A stretch of 64,000 bases of DNA from Marinobacter denitrificans (GTDB taxonomy: Bacteria > Pseudomonadota > Gammaproteobacteria > Pseudomonadales > Oleiphilaceae), in NCBI RefSeq assembly GCF_008795955.1, contig NZ_VMHN01000002.1, forward strand, positions 1-64,000, given 5' to 3'. The translations under genes and the position numbers were made by a program. Numbering within the stretch: the first letter of the stretch is position 1; each line of letters starts with the position of its first letter. Below are positions 41,708 through 50,731 of the stretch, piece after piece. The notes under the pieces were generated by a model. It was not told where the DNA came from, made no database searches, and saw nothing but the letters and a program-made list of their open reading frames with translations.

Positions 41708-44173
41708 TCAGACCCGGTACGGCTCTCCCGGCACGAAACCGTCATCCTGCTCCTGCGAGGAACCGGACGACGGAGATGGTGTGTGTGGGTGACGGTCGGC
41801 GTGGAGAATGCCGTCCTCGTCGGCGTAGACATCGGTGACAAAGCGGGGCTTGAATACCAGCACCCAGGAGGGCACCAGCAGCATCGCCGCCATGCCGTTG
41901 ATCACGATCATCACGCACAGCAGCAGCGCTGCGTCGGACTGGAAGCGCAGGTCGGAGAAGATGACCCACATGATGATGCCCGCCATTAACGTCAGGGCCG
42001 TGAAGCTGATGGCCATGCCGGTGGTGGAGATCGCGCGTCGTACGGCATCCCGAAGGTTCCCGAACCGGGCCATTTCCTCCCGGATGCGGTCCATCATGTA
42101 GATGGAGTAGTCAATGCCCACACCAATGCCCACGGCAATCACCGGCACGGTGTTGATGTCGATGCTCAGGCGGTTGAGCCCCATGTAGGCGTAGGTGAGG
42201 GTGGTGGCAAACAGCATGGCCAGCAGCATCATCAGCCCGGCATGGAGGGAGGTGTAGAACAGCATCACGAAAATGAAGATCAGCAGGAACACCAACGGCA
42301 GGACAATCACGTTGGTTTCAAAGGCGGATTCGTTCATCGCCGCGGCCACACCCAGGGTGCCGCCGGCCAGACGAATGGTCAGGCCTTCCACACTGTCGCC
42401 GTTTTCCGCAATCCATTCCTTGGCCATGTGAATAGCCCGGCGAATGGTTTCGCCCTGGCGGTCCTTGTAATAGAACACCAGATTGGCAATGCGGTCGTCG
42501 GTATCGTTGAATTCATCCAGCGCCCCGGGGATCGGGCTGGACGCCATATAGGTGAACATCAGGCCGCCCACGTAGCCGGCATCGTGGGGGATCTGGTACC
42601 AGCGCGGGTCATCGTTATGCATCAGGCGGTTAACCTGCTTCACCAGGTCCGGCAGGCCCTTGCTGCCGCCCACTTCCGGATCCTGCAGCATGTGGGACTG
42701 CAGGTCCGACAGGGCTGTCAACACCTCTGGCCGCTTGAGACCACCGTTTTCTTCGGTTTCGGCGACGATGTAGAGCTCCTCCGAGCCGGGGAAGCGCTCG
42801 TTCACCACCCTGGATGAAACGTTGTAGTCATGGTCCGGGTACAGGATTGGGGATCCGGGTTCCGAATCGCCGATCTGCACATTGGAGGAGGCCAGCACGC
42901 CAGCCAGCATGGCGAGGGCCGCTACACCCAGCACGACTTTTGCAGCGCCGGGTCGGGCAACGGTGCGGGAACAGCTGGCGCCAATATGGCGCAGAACCGT
43001 CTCGCGGATTTCCGGGTTTTTGGGGGTCGGTAGAATCGACAGCAGCAGAGGGACGCCGATCAGTACCGTGAACACCACGGTAATGGCCCACAGGGAAGCG
43101 TAGATGCCCAGGTGCGTATTCAGGGGGATGGAACCGATGGCAATCAGTGACAGGCCAATGGCATCGGAAACCACGCCCAGGGAGCCAGGGCGGAACAGAC
43201 TGTCAAAGGTGGCCTTGGCTGCCTCCGGGCCACTGCCGCGCTCCTGGGTTTCGGCGTAGTAGCGTTCCACCAGCTGCACGCCATGACTCATGGCCCGGGC
43301 GGCAATCAGGAAGGGGATGACCAGCCCTAGAGGGTCCAGGTTGTAACCAAGCAGGCTGATAATCCCGAGGCCCCAGATGGTGGACACTAGCACGCCGCCC
43401 AGTGGGATCAGCACGCCGTAGGCCTTACGGAAATGGAAGATCAGCAGTGCCAGCATGGTGACGACGGTGAAGATGAAGATCTGGAGGATCTGCTCCATGT
43501 AGGTGTAGGCCCAGCCCACCAGCACCGGCTGACCGGTGGCATAGATGTTCACACCAGTCTGCTCTTCCTCGGCCCGCAACTGCTGCAGCTGGGCAAAGGT
43601 CTTTTCATAATCCAACTGGCCTTCGATAAGCTGTGCCTTGACCAGGGCCATCTTCATGTCGGGTGACACCAGGGGGCCGTATACCCGCGGGTTGGCGGAC
43701 ACATCGTCCCGCATGGCCTGCAGGGCCTCTTGGGAATACTCACCGGATGTGGAGTCGTAATAGGGCTCGGAATTGATACTGCCGACTTCCGTCAGCCAGA
43801 TCTTGCGGGAGTTGCGGTGCGTCACGCTGGACACGAGGTTGTGGTTGACCCCCGGCAGGTTGTCTACCGCCTGGGTTATCCGGTCGATCTTCGCGAGCTT
43901 CTCGTTGGTGAAAATGTCTCCGTCTTCAAACTCGACACCTACCACCAGTACGTTGGCACCCCCGAAACTGTCCTTGATGCTGTTGTGCAGCTCAATGTAG
44001 GGGTGTTGTTGCGGCAGGAGGTCGGCAAAGTCGGTATAGATCTTCAGGCCGGGAATGCGCAGGGCAAAGGCCAGTGTGAGAATGGCGATAACCGCCAGCA
44101 CCTTGCGTGGATTGCTGAATATCCACAGCTCCAGCAAGTGCAGAAGATGGGTAAAACGATGCAGTCCGGGCAT
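41708..44173 (-). CDS. MMPL/RND-superfamily transporter (block B)
   Basis: An 821-residue inner-membrane transporter with two halves of one plus five transmembrane helices. Landmarks are VLAVIAILTLAFALRIPGL at the N-terminus, SHGVQLVERYYAETQ in the first half, and VIAVGIGVGIDYSIYMMDRIREE in the second, typical of the HAE3/MMPL group. A charged soluble tail of about 40 residues (ADRHPHTPSPSSGSSQEQ) is absent from the block-A paralogue. GAGGAG precedes the ATG; the YCF48-like gene ends 11 bases upstream. Confidence 0.88.
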   Translation of the reverse strand: MPGLHRFTHLLHLLELWIFSNPRKVLAVIAILTLAFALRIPGLKIYTDFADLLPQQHPYIELHNSIKDSFGGANVLVVGVEFEDGDIFTNEKLAKIDRITQAVDNLPGVNHNLVSSVTHRNSRKIWLTEVGSINSEPYYDSTSGEYSQEALQAMRDDVSANPRVYGPLVSPDMKMALVKAQLIEGQLDYEKTFAQLQQLRAEEEQTGVNIYATGQPVLVGWAYTYMEQILQIFIFTVVTMLALLIFHFRKAYGVLIPLGGVLVSTIWGLGIISLLGYNLDPLGLVIPFLIAARAMSHGVQLVERYYAETQERGSGPEAAKATFDSLFRPGSLGVVSDAIGLSLIAIGSIPLNTHLGIYASLWAITVVFTVLIGVPLLLSILPTPKNPEIRETVLRHIGASCSRTVARPGAAKVVLGVAALAMLAGVLASSNVQIGDSEPGSPILYPDHDYNVSSRVVNERFPGSEELYIVAETEENGGLKRPEVLTALSDLQSHMLQDPEVGGSKGLPDLVKQVNRLMHNDDPRWYQIPHDAGYVGGLMFTYMASSPIPGALDEFNDTDDRIANLVFYYKDRQGETIRRAIHMAKEWIAENGDSVEGLTIRLAGGTLGVAAAMNESAFETNVIVLPLVFLLIFIFVMLFYTSLHAGLMMLLAMLFATTLTYAYMGLNRLSIDINTVPVIAVGIGVGIDYSIYMMDRIREEMARFGNLRDAVRRAISTTGMAISFTALTLMAGIIMWVIFSDLRFQSDAALLLCVMIVINGMAAMLLVPSWVLVFKPRFVTDVYADEDGILHADRHPHTPSPSSGSSQEQDDGFVPGEPYRV

Positions 44174-44184
44174 GATAGAGCTCC

Positions 44185-45174
44185 TCAGTCAGTGCCGGCC
44201 GAGAAGGCCACGGGAATTTCAAGGTTCAGCAGAAGGCCACGACCACCTGCAGCGAGCAATTGGTGGTTCGGAAGCATCAGTCCACTGCGCAGATACAGGG
44301 GCTGGTCAGAGGTGGAGATCTTCCGCCAGGACTGCCCGGACTGCTGCAGCACAGTGGCGTTGTCCGCGAGGGCATAGAGCCCGGTTGGGCCGGGAACAAA
44401 ACCGAATATCGGGGCGTTGATTCCGGTAGGGGTCTTCTCCCAGCTCTCACCGCCATCGGTGGTGTGGTAGATGAAGCCGTTCAGGCCACCAACCCAGCCT
44501 TCCTCAGCGGACCGGAAATGGCTGGCATGGGCATAGAATTCGTCTGGCAGGTAGCCGGCGTAGTCCCAGTTTTCACCCCCATCCTCAGTGGTCAGTACCA
44601 GGCCATATTCGCCAGTGGCAAAGGCCTTGCCGGAATCCACGAACTGCAGGTTGTTGAGAATGGCGTCTTCGTTGAGGGTTGTTTCGCTCCAGGTCTGGCC
44701 CTGGTCGGTACTGCCCTGGATGGTGGTGAAGGCACCCGCCGCCCACCAACTGCCATCGGGGGCACAGGCGGCCGTCATCATTTGTTCCTGGCTGGGTAGT
44801 GTGTGTGACGTCCAGTTCTCGGCCCGGGTATCGCCGTGCCAGATCTCGTTGCTGAAGGTCAGCGCAATAAAACTGTCGTCCGGACACACGTCCAGGGCAA
44901 GGAAACTGTCCTGGGTGGGATTCTGGCGGCGCCAGGTCTTACCGTTGTCGGCGCTGACCAGAACGACACCGTTATTGCCGGAAAGAACAATAACCTCGTC
45001 GTTGCGGGCCATGGCCTGGTAGAAGTCGGTTCGTTTGACAGTCTGTTGGGACTGTTCCCGAACCGCTTCCAGGTTCAGCGGTGCTTCGCAGCCTGTCAGC
45101 AGGAGCGAAGACAGTCCTGCCAATGATACGGCCTTGCCGGCGGTGCGCCATGAGCACAGAGGGGCGTTTCGCAT
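44185..45174 (-). CDS. YCF48-like beta-propeller lipoprotein (block B)
   Basis: A 329-residue protein. Its N-terminus has a lipobox (LSSLLLTGCEAP), predicting a lipid-anchored periplasmic protein. Repeated blades carry the BNR/YCF48 signature (VVLVSADNGKTW, GLVLTTEDGGENW, GFIYHTTDGGESW). The block-A counterpart has a plain signal segment instead. It is the first gene of the block-B envelope operon, directly downstream of a sigma54 promoter. A role as an adaptor for the RND pump is inferred from its constant neighbourhood. Confidence 0.82.
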   Translation of the reverse strand: MRNAPLCSWRTAGKAVSLAGLSSLLLTGCEAPLNLEAVREQSQQTVKRTDFYQAMARNDEVIVLSGNNGVVLVSADNGKTWRRQNPTQDSFLALDVCPDDSFIALTFSNEIWHGDTRAENWTSHTLPSQEQMMTAACAPDGSWWAAGAFTTIQGSTDQGQTWSETTLNEDAILNNLQFVDSGKAFATGEYGLVLTTEDGGENWDYAGYLPDEFYAHASHFRSAEEGWVGGLNGFIYHTTDGGESWEKTPTGINAPIFGFVPGPTGLYALADNATVLQQSGQSWRKISTSDQPLYLRSGLMLPNHQLLAAGGRGLLLNLEIPVAFSAGTD

Positions 45175-45223
45175 TGTATGTCACCGTCTTTGTTTTTGTG
45201 GATAAAGCGACTTACGGTGAAAT

Positions 45224-45239
45224 AGCAACGCTTATGCCA
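45224..45239 (-). promoter_or_regulatory. Sigma54 promoter of the block-B envelope operon
   Basis: The minus strand reads TGGCATAAGCGTTGCT (45239 to 45224), with GG and GC exactly ten bases apart. This is a close match to TGGCAC-N5-TTGCT. The predicted start lies about 40 bases upstream of the YCF48-like gene. An upstream site related to that of the block-B phenol hydroxylase promoter lies about 100 bases further up. Confidence 0.75.
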
Positions 45240-45330
45240 TGCCCTGGAAGTGTTTTTTAAGTTACTGAAAAAAATAATAAAAACGTATTTTTCTGCAGAG
45301 GGGGCCAGGATTCTGGTGGGGATAAGGGCG

Positions 45331-45353
45331 TTTGATTTTTATCAAATGATTAA
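45331..45353. promoter_or_regulatory. Candidate DmpR site upstream of the envelope operon
   Basis: TTTGAT (45331-45336) and ATCAAA (45341-45346) form an inverted repeat. The stretch ATCAAATGATTAA (45341-45353) differs by one base from ATCAAATGATCAA (47268-47280) at the phenol hydroxylase promoter. Its place about 100 bases upstream of the sigma54 promoter fits an enhancer site. Confidence 0.6.
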
Positions 45354-45447
45354 TCGGGAAGGAGACTTGCTGATTTCGTAAAGCGGTTGTGAATAGGTAG
45401 AAGACGTCCCTGTCAGCGGAAGGTTTTGCAGCAGCCAGTTGATACAG

Positions 45448-47154
45448 TCAGCTTTCTGCCAGAATCCCCGATTTCTTCAGCCTGTAGGCCAGGGCAGGGC
45501 GAGTCAGGCCAAGTATGCGGGCTGCACCGGAGACATTCTGGCTGGCTTCCTCCATGGCCCTGCGCATCAGGGTTTCCTCAACGTCGTCGAGGCTGATGCC
45601 ATGGCCCAGTATCTGGCTGGCCCAATCACCGGCGGCTGCCCTACTGCCCTGTTCAACCAGTTGGCCCTGGCTGTCGACAACACCCTGGGGTTCTTTCGGT
45701 TCCGGCTCGGGTATACCTGCAAAAAGCGATTCCCGGCTGATGGACTCATTGTTGTCGGTAAGGATGACGCCACGCTCAATTACATTCTCCAGCTCACGGA
45801 TATTGCCGGGCCAGTGATAGTGCATACACAGCTCCATGGCCTTGTCGGACAGGCCCAGGGTGCGCTTGTTGTATTCTGAATGGAACTTGCCCAGGAAGTG
45901 CTCCACAAGCAGTGGCAGGTCTTCCAGTCGTTCCCTCAGTGGCGGGATTTTCACCGGAAACACGTTGAGCCGGTAAAAAAGGTCGGAGCGGAAACGCCCT
46001 TCTTCCACTGCCTTCTCCAGGCTTTCGTTGGTGGCTGCGATGACCCTCACGTTCACCGATCGCGTGCGGTGGTCACCAACCCTCTCCAGCTCCCCTTCCT
46101 GCAGCACTCGCAGCAGGGTTGCCTGGGCGCGGGGTGTCAGTTCCACCACCTCGTCGAGAAAAATGGTACCGGTATTGGCCCGCTCAAACCGGCCGGGCCG
46201 GGACTGGTTGGCACCGGTGTAGGCACCTTTTTCAACGCCGAACAGTTCGGCCTCAATCAGATCCGGAGGGATGGCAGCACAATTGACCGCTATAAAGGGC
46301 TGTTCGGCGCGTTCGCTACGCAGATGGACGCTGCGGGCAATCACTTCTTTGCCCACGCCGGTTTCCCCCAGCAGGAGTACCGACACCTTACCCATGGCCG
46401 CCTTGTCGATCATCTTGCAGACTTTGTTGTAGGAGGCCGACTGGCCGATGCCGTAGTACTGCCCCTGCTGTTTCTCAAGGCTGCTGCGCAGGGAGCTGAC
46501 CTGGCTCTGAAGGTCGTACAGTTCTTCGATAATGGGGTCGGCCTTGAAGTACTGGGTGAACTCTTTCATGTCATCCCATTCTTCTGCCGGTTTGCCAACA
46601 ATCATGCACTTGTCATCGCCACAACCACGGCAGCTGACCTCACGGAAGATGATTTCACGGCCCATAAAAGATGACGTGTAGGCGCAGGCGTAACCCAGCA
46701 GTGACCAGCAGGCAGGCTCCTCCATCTGCCCCAGCTCGGTCTGGCAGATGTCCACTTCAAAGGAATCTATCCACTCCAGCTCGCAATAGAAGGCGCCAGT
46801 CTCATGGTCAAGATCGATTTCGGTGGGAACCGCTTTGACCATACCCTTGAGGGAATGAAGTTGCGGGCCGGCGAGAAAGATGTCCAGTTCGCTGCACTGG
46901 GGCCGAAGTTTACGGGCGAGCTCTGCATCCTTCAGTCCGGACTGGTAACCAAGCCGCAAAAAAAAGCCCTTCGCGCGCTCGATACCCATGGTATTGACCA
47001 TTTCCCGGCGAAAAGCCGCCATGGCGCTGACCTGCATGAGCAGCATGCGTTGCTCGCCAAACCAGATTTTACCCTCCGTGCTTTGGAACCGGATCTGCTC
47101 CGTAAGATCCTGAAAATCAACATACTTAAGCTGTGGCTTATAGGTGTTGGCCAT
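45448..47154 (-). CDS. dmpR: DmpR orthologue, phenol-responsive sigma54 activator (block B)
   Basis: A 568-residue protein close in sequence to Pseudomonas DmpR as I recall it: KIWFGEQRMLLMQVSAMA, KGFFLRLGYQSG, the zinc-site CRGCGDDKC, Walker A GETGVGKE (about residues 260-267), GAYTGA (about 309-314) and FLDEVVELTPRAQAT. The C-terminal Fis-type helix-turn-helix ends LGLTRPALAYRLKKSG. It senses phenols and activates sigma54 promoters. I choose ATG 47154 (MANTYKPQLKY), which matches the known start; a longer frame adds 38 unrelated residues. It is divergent from the phenol hydroxylase operon. Confidence 0.93.
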   Translation of the reverse strand: MANTYKPQLKYVDFQDLTEQIRFQSTEGKIWFGEQRMLLMQVSAMAAFRREMVNTMGIERAKGFFLRLGYQSGLKDAELARKLRPQCSELDIFLAGPQLHSLKGMVKAVPTEIDLDHETGAFYCELEWIDSFEVDICQTELGQMEEPACWSLLGYACAYTSSFMGREIIFREVSCRGCGDDKCMIVGKPAEEWDDMKEFTQYFKADPIIEELYDLQSQVSSLRSSLEKQQGQYYGIGQSASYNKVCKMIDKAAMGKVSVLLLGETGVGKEVIARSVHLRSERAEQPFIAVNCAAIPPDLIEAELFGVEKGAYTGANQSRPGRFERANTGTIFLDEVVELTPRAQATLLRVLQEGELERVGDHRTRSVNVRVIAATNESLEKAVEEGRFRSDLFYRLNVFPVKIPPLRERLEDLPLLVEHFLGKFHSEYNKRTLGLSDKAMELCMHYHWPGNIRELENVIERGVILTDNNESISRESLFAGIPEPEPKEPQGVVDSQGQLVEQGSRAAAGDWASQILGHGISLDDVEETLMRRAMEEASQNVSGAARILGLTRPALAYRLKKSGILAES

Positions 47155-47264
47155 ACTTCGGTAGCCCCGTTTGTTGTTGTAGGGGGCATCAGGCAACTTT
47201 GCCCGGTGCGATGGCATCGACTTGATACCTCTATATACATCTAACACCCGATCCTTGTCCGAAA

Positions 47265-47352
47265 TCAATCAAATGATCAAACGTCTGCCTTGTTCCCCCG
47301 GGCAAATGGGATATCAGCATTTGCTCAGACCGCATTTTCCAGTTGATCAAAT
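47265..47352 (+). promoter_or_regulatory. Candidate DmpR upstream activating sites, block B
   Basis: Three elements precede the sigma54 promoter: TCAATCAAATGATCAA (47265-47280), the inverted repeat GCAAATG-N9-CATTTGC (47302-47324) and TTGATCAAAT (47343-47352). The first and third resemble the TTGATCAATTGATCAA-type sites known for DmpR. Their distance from the promoter (roughly 130-215 bases) suits enhancer binding with DNA looping. Which two are used cannot be read from sequence. Confidence 0.6.
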
Positions 47353-47479
47353 AGTAAAAAATCCAGGTCATCGGTCTCCAGCCCACAGGCTCTTTACGCT
47401 AACGTCAATCTTACACTGGCTTTGAATTAATCAACAAAAACAGCGGGATGTAGAGTTTGTGAGTGGGTGGTTTCAAGGC

Positions 47480-47497
47480 TTGGCACAGCCGTTGCTC
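47480..47497 (+). promoter_or_regulatory. Sigma54 (-24/-12) promoter of block-B dmp operon
   Basis: TTGGCACAGCCGTTGCTC is a near-perfect -24/-12 element, with GG at 47482-47483 and GC at 47494-47495, ten bases apart. It closely resembles the Po promoter of the Pseudomonas dmp operon. The dmpK start follows 40 bases later. Confidence 0.92.
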
Positions 47498-47536
47498 TTC
47501 CCCTGGTAACCGACAACAAACTCAACGGTGCCAACA

Positions 47537-47788
47537 ATGACTGAACCAGTGAACAGTTTCGACGAAATGCCCCGGTACATCCGGGTGCGTAGTGGGCCTG
47601 AAGACAGGTTCGTGGAGTTCGACTTTGCCATCGGTCACCCCGAACTGTTTGTCGAGCTCGTGCTTCCCTGGGAGGCCTTCAGGATTTTCTGCGAACACAA
47701 CAAAGTGATTCACATGGATTCCGAGATGATCCGCGAAATCGATGCGGACATGGTCAAGTGGCGCTTTGGTGAGAAAGGCCACCGTTAA
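47537..47788 (+). CDS. dmpK: Phenol hydroxylase assembly subunit DmpK (P0), block B
   Basis: An 83-residue DmpK family protein (RYIRVRSGPEDRFVEFDFAI, HPELFVELVLP). It aids assembly of the active hydroxylase. The ATG at 47537 is preferred to a GTG nine bases upstream, though neither has a strong ribosome site. It is the first gene after the sigma54 promoter of the complete block-B operon. Confidence 0.85.
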   Translation: MTEPVNSFDEMPRYIRVRSGPEDRFVEFDFAIGHPELFVELVLPWEAFRIFCEHNKVIHMDSEMIREIDADMVKWRFGEKGHR

Positions 47789-47836
47789 TTATCTCCATTG
47801 GATTATCCACTCACAACAACAAGACGGTATGTTGAT

Positions 47837-48838
47837 ATGAGCATTGAAATCAAAACCAACTCGGTAGAACCCATCCGCCAGACCTATGGGCACATTGCCC
47901 GTCGTTTTGGCGACAAGCCGGCCACTCGTTACCAGGAAGCCAGCTACGACCTGGAAGCCAAAACCAACTTCCATTACCGCCCCCAGTGGGACTCCCGGTA
48001 CGAACTCAACGACGATCGGCGTACCGCCATTCGCATGGCGGACTGGTACGCGGTCTCTGACCCACGCCAGTTCTACTACGGCGCCTACGTGGGCAACCGG
48101 GCAAAAATGCAGGAAGCCGCAGAGACCAGTTTCAGCTTCTGCGACAAGCGCAACCTGCTGACCCGGCTGCCGGAAGAAACCCAGAAGCAACTGCTGCGCC
48201 TGCTGGTGCCCCTGCGTCACGTCGAGCTGGGCGCCAACATGAATAATGCCAAGATCGCCGGCGAAGCCACCGCCACCACCGTATCGCAGATGCACATCTA
48301 TACCGGCATGGACCGCCTGGGCATTGGCCAGTACCTGTCGCGCATTGCCCTGATGATTGATGGCAGTACCGGTGCCGCACTGGACGAGTCCAAGGGTTAC
48401 TGGATGGATGATGAGCTATGGCAGCCCATGCGCAAACTGGTGGAAGACACGCTGGTGGTGGATGACTGGTTCGAGCTGACACTGGTTCAGAACATTCTGA
48501 TAGACGGCCTGATGTACAACCTGGTTTACCACAAGATGGATGCCTGGTTCGAAAGCCAGGGCGCCGAGGATGTCTCCATGCTCACCGAGTTCATGCGCGA
48601 CTGGTACAAGGAATCCCTGCGCTGGACCAACGCCATGATCAAGGCCGTCGCCGGTGAGAGCGATGCCAACCTCGAAATGCTCCAGAAGTGGACCGATCAC
48701 TGGGAGCCGCAAGCCTACAACGCCCTCAAGCCACTGGCAGAGGCCTCCGTTGGTGTTGAAGCACTTGATGAAGCCCGGGCGGAACTTTCTACCCGCCTGA
48801 AGAAATTCGGACTGCAGAGCCAGGGAGTCTCAGCATGA
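47837..48838 (+). CDS. dmpL: Phenol 2-monooxygenase beta subunit DmpL (P1), block B
   Basis: A 333-residue beta subunit (NSVEPIRQTYGHIARRFGDK near the start; SDPRQFYYGAYVGNRAKMQE). I choose ATG 47837 because it aligns with the block-A start; the longer frame from 47798 adds a non-conserved stretch. The stop overlaps the dmpM start (ATGA), so the two genes are translationally coupled. Confidence 0.92.
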   Translation: MSIEIKTNSVEPIRQTYGHIARRFGDKPATRYQEASYDLEAKTNFHYRPQWDSRYELNDDRRTAIRMADWYAVSDPRQFYYGAYVGNRAKMQEAAETSFSFCDKRNLLTRLPEETQKQLLRLLVPLRHVELGANMNNAKIAGEATATTVSQMHIYTGMDRLGIGQYLSRIALMIDGSTGAALDESKGYWMDDELWQPMRKLVEDTLVVDDWFELTLVQNILIDGLMYNLVYHKMDAWFESQGAEDVSMLTEFMRDWYKESLRWTNAMIKAVAGESDANLEMLQKWTDHWEPQAYNALKPLAEASVGVEALDEARAELSTRLKKFGLQSQGVSA

Positions 48839-49104
48839 GTCAGCTTGTATTTATCGCATTCCAGGACAACGACGATTCCCGCTATCTCGCCGAAGCGGTG
48901 ATGGAAGACAACCCGGACGCCGAATTGCAGCACCAGCCGGCAATGATCCGCATCCAGGCCGAAAAACGGCTGGTGATCAACCGGGAAACCATGGAGGAAA
49001 AGCTGGGGAGAGACTGGGATGTTCAGGAAATGCTTATAAATGTCATCAGCATCGGCGGCAACGTGGATGAAGACGATGATCACTTCATTCTTGAATGGAA
49101 GTAA
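48835..49104 (+). CDS. dmpM: Phenol hydroxylase effector protein DmpM (P2), block B
   Basis: An 89-residue MmoB/DmpM-family regulatory protein (SQLVFIAFQDNDDSRYLAEAV). Its start overlaps the dmpL stop by four bases. It binds the hydroxylase to allow efficient turnover and has no cofactor. Confidence 0.92.
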   Translation: MSQLVFIAFQDNDDSRYLAEAVMEDNPDAELQHQPAMIRIQAEKRLVINRETMEEKLGRDWDVQEMLINVISIGGNVDEDDDHFILEWK

Positions 49105-49118
49105 TCAGGAGAAAGATT

Positions 49119-50666
49119 ATGGTTAGCAAAAATAAGAAGCTGAATCTCAAAGACAAGTACCAGTACCTCACCCGGGACATGGCCTGGGAGCCAACCTACC
49201 AGAAAAAGAAAGACATTTTTCCGGACGAGGACTTCGAGGGCATCAAGATTACCGACTGGTCCCAGTGGGAAGATCCGTTCCGTCTGACCATGGATGCCTA
49301 CTGGAAGTACCAGGCGGAGAAAGAGAAGAAGCTGTACGCCATTTTCGATGCCTTTGCCCAGAACAACGGCCACCAGAACATTTCAGACGCCCGCTACGTG
49401 AACGCGCTGAAACTGTTCCTCACCGGTGTGTCTCCCCTTGAGCATGCGGCTTTCCAGGGTTACTCGAAAGTGGGTCGCCAGTTCAGTGGTGCCGGGGCGC
49501 GTGTTGCCTGCCAGATGCAGGCCATAGACGAGCTGCGTCATTCCCAGACCCAGCAGCACGCCATGAGCCACTACAACAAGCACTTCAACGGTCTGCACGA
49601 TGCCGCGCACATGCACGACCGGGTGTGGTTCCTGTCAGTACCCAAGTCGTTCTTCGACGATGCCCGCACCGCCGGCCCGTTCGAGTTCCTGACGGCGATC
49701 TCGTTCTCGTTCGAGTACGTGCTGACCAACCTGCTGTTCGTGCCCTTCATGTCCGGGGCCGCCTACAACGGCGATATGGCCACGGTGACCTTCGGCTTCT
49801 CCGCCCAGTCAGACGAAGCAAGGCACATGACCCTGGGCCTCGAGGTGATCAAGTTCATCCTCGAGCAGCACGAAGATAACGTGCCCATCGTCCAGCGCTG
49901 GATCGACAAGTGGTTCTGGCGCGGTTTCCGCCTGCTGAGCCTGGTGAGCATGATGATGGACTACATGCTGCCGAACAAGGTGATGTCCTGGTCAGAAGCC
50001 TGGGAAGTGTACTACGAGCAGAACGGTGGTGCCCTGTTCAAGGACCTGGAGCGTTACGGCATTCGCCCGCCGAAGTACCAGGACGTGGCCAACGATGCCA
50101 AGCATCACCTCAGCCACCAGCTGTGGAGCACCTTCTACCAGTACAGCCAGGCCACCAACTTCCATACCTGGATCCCCGGCAAGGAAGAGATGGACTGGAT
50201 GTCCGAGAAGTATCCGGACACTTTCGACAAGTACTATCGCCCCCGCTACGAGTACTGGGCCAAGGAGCATGCTGAAGGCCGCCGCTTCTACAACAACACC
50301 CTGCCGCAGCTGTGTCAGGTGTGTCAGGTGCCGACGCTGTTCACCGAAATGGGTGAGCCCACCAGGCTCAGCCACCGCCAGATGAAGTACGAAGGCGAGC
50401 GTTACCACTTCTGCTCGGAAGCCTGCTGCGACATCTTCAAGCACGAGCCCGAGAAGTACATCCAGGCGTGGTTGCCGGTGCATCAGATCTACCAGGGCAA
50501 CTGTGAAGGTGGTGACGTGGAGACCGTGGTGCAGAAGTACTACCACATAGAAGTGGGCGTGGACAATTTCGAGTACATCGGCTCTCCGGACCACAAGCAC
50601 TGGCTGTCCATCAAGGGTAAGTCGTTTGACAGCAAGGCTGAAAAGTCCGAGCAGGACGCAGCCTGA
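49119..50666 (+). CDS. dmpN: Phenol 2-monooxygenase alpha (catalytic) subunit DmpN (P3), block B
   Basis: A 515-residue di-iron catalytic subunit with both ligand motifs (IDELRHSQ near residue 140; SDEARHMTLG near 235). The C-terminal Cys pairs (CQVCQVPTLF and HFCSEACCDIF) form a probable metal site. AGGAGAAAG precedes ATG 49119. The middle of the protein is nearly the same as in block A, while the termini differ, so the two oxygenases may differ in fine specificity. Confidence 0.95.
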   Translation: MVSKNKKLNLKDKYQYLTRDMAWEPTYQKKKDIFPDEDFEGIKITDWSQWEDPFRLTMDAYWKYQAEKEKKLYAIFDAFAQNNGHQNISDARYVNALKLFLTGVSPLEHAAFQGYSKVGRQFSGAGARVACQMQAIDELRHSQTQQHAMSHYNKHFNGLHDAAHMHDRVWFLSVPKSFFDDARTAGPFEFLTAISFSFEYVLTNLLFVPFMSGAAYNGDMATVTFGFSAQSDEARHMTLGLEVIKFILEQHEDNVPIVQRWIDKWFWRGFRLLSLVSMMMDYMLPNKVMSWSEAWEVYYEQNGGALFKDLERYGIRPPKYQDVANDAKHHLSHQLWSTFYQYSQATNFHTWIPGKEEMDWMSEKYPDTFDKYYRPRYEYWAKEHAEGRRFYNNTLPQLCQVCQVPTLFTEMGEPTRLSHRQMKYEGERYHFCSEACCDIFKHEPEKYIQAWLPVHQIYQGNCEGGDVETVVQKYYHIEVGVDNFEYIGSPDHKHWLSIKGKSFDSKAEKSEQDAA

Positions 50667-50676
50667 TCTTGAGGTT

Positions 50677-50700
50677 GCCCGGTGTTACCTGACACCGGGC
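50677..50700 (+). other. Intercistronic stem-loop between dmpN and dmpO, block B
   Basis: GCCCGGTGT (50677-50685) and ACACCGGGC (50692-50700) form a perfect 9-bp stem with a six-base loop and no T run. It occupies the same gap as the block-A hairpin at 17065-17103 but has a different sequence. Confidence 0.72.
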
Positions 50701-50731
50701 GATTCACCCGCAAAACAATAAGGTGATCATC

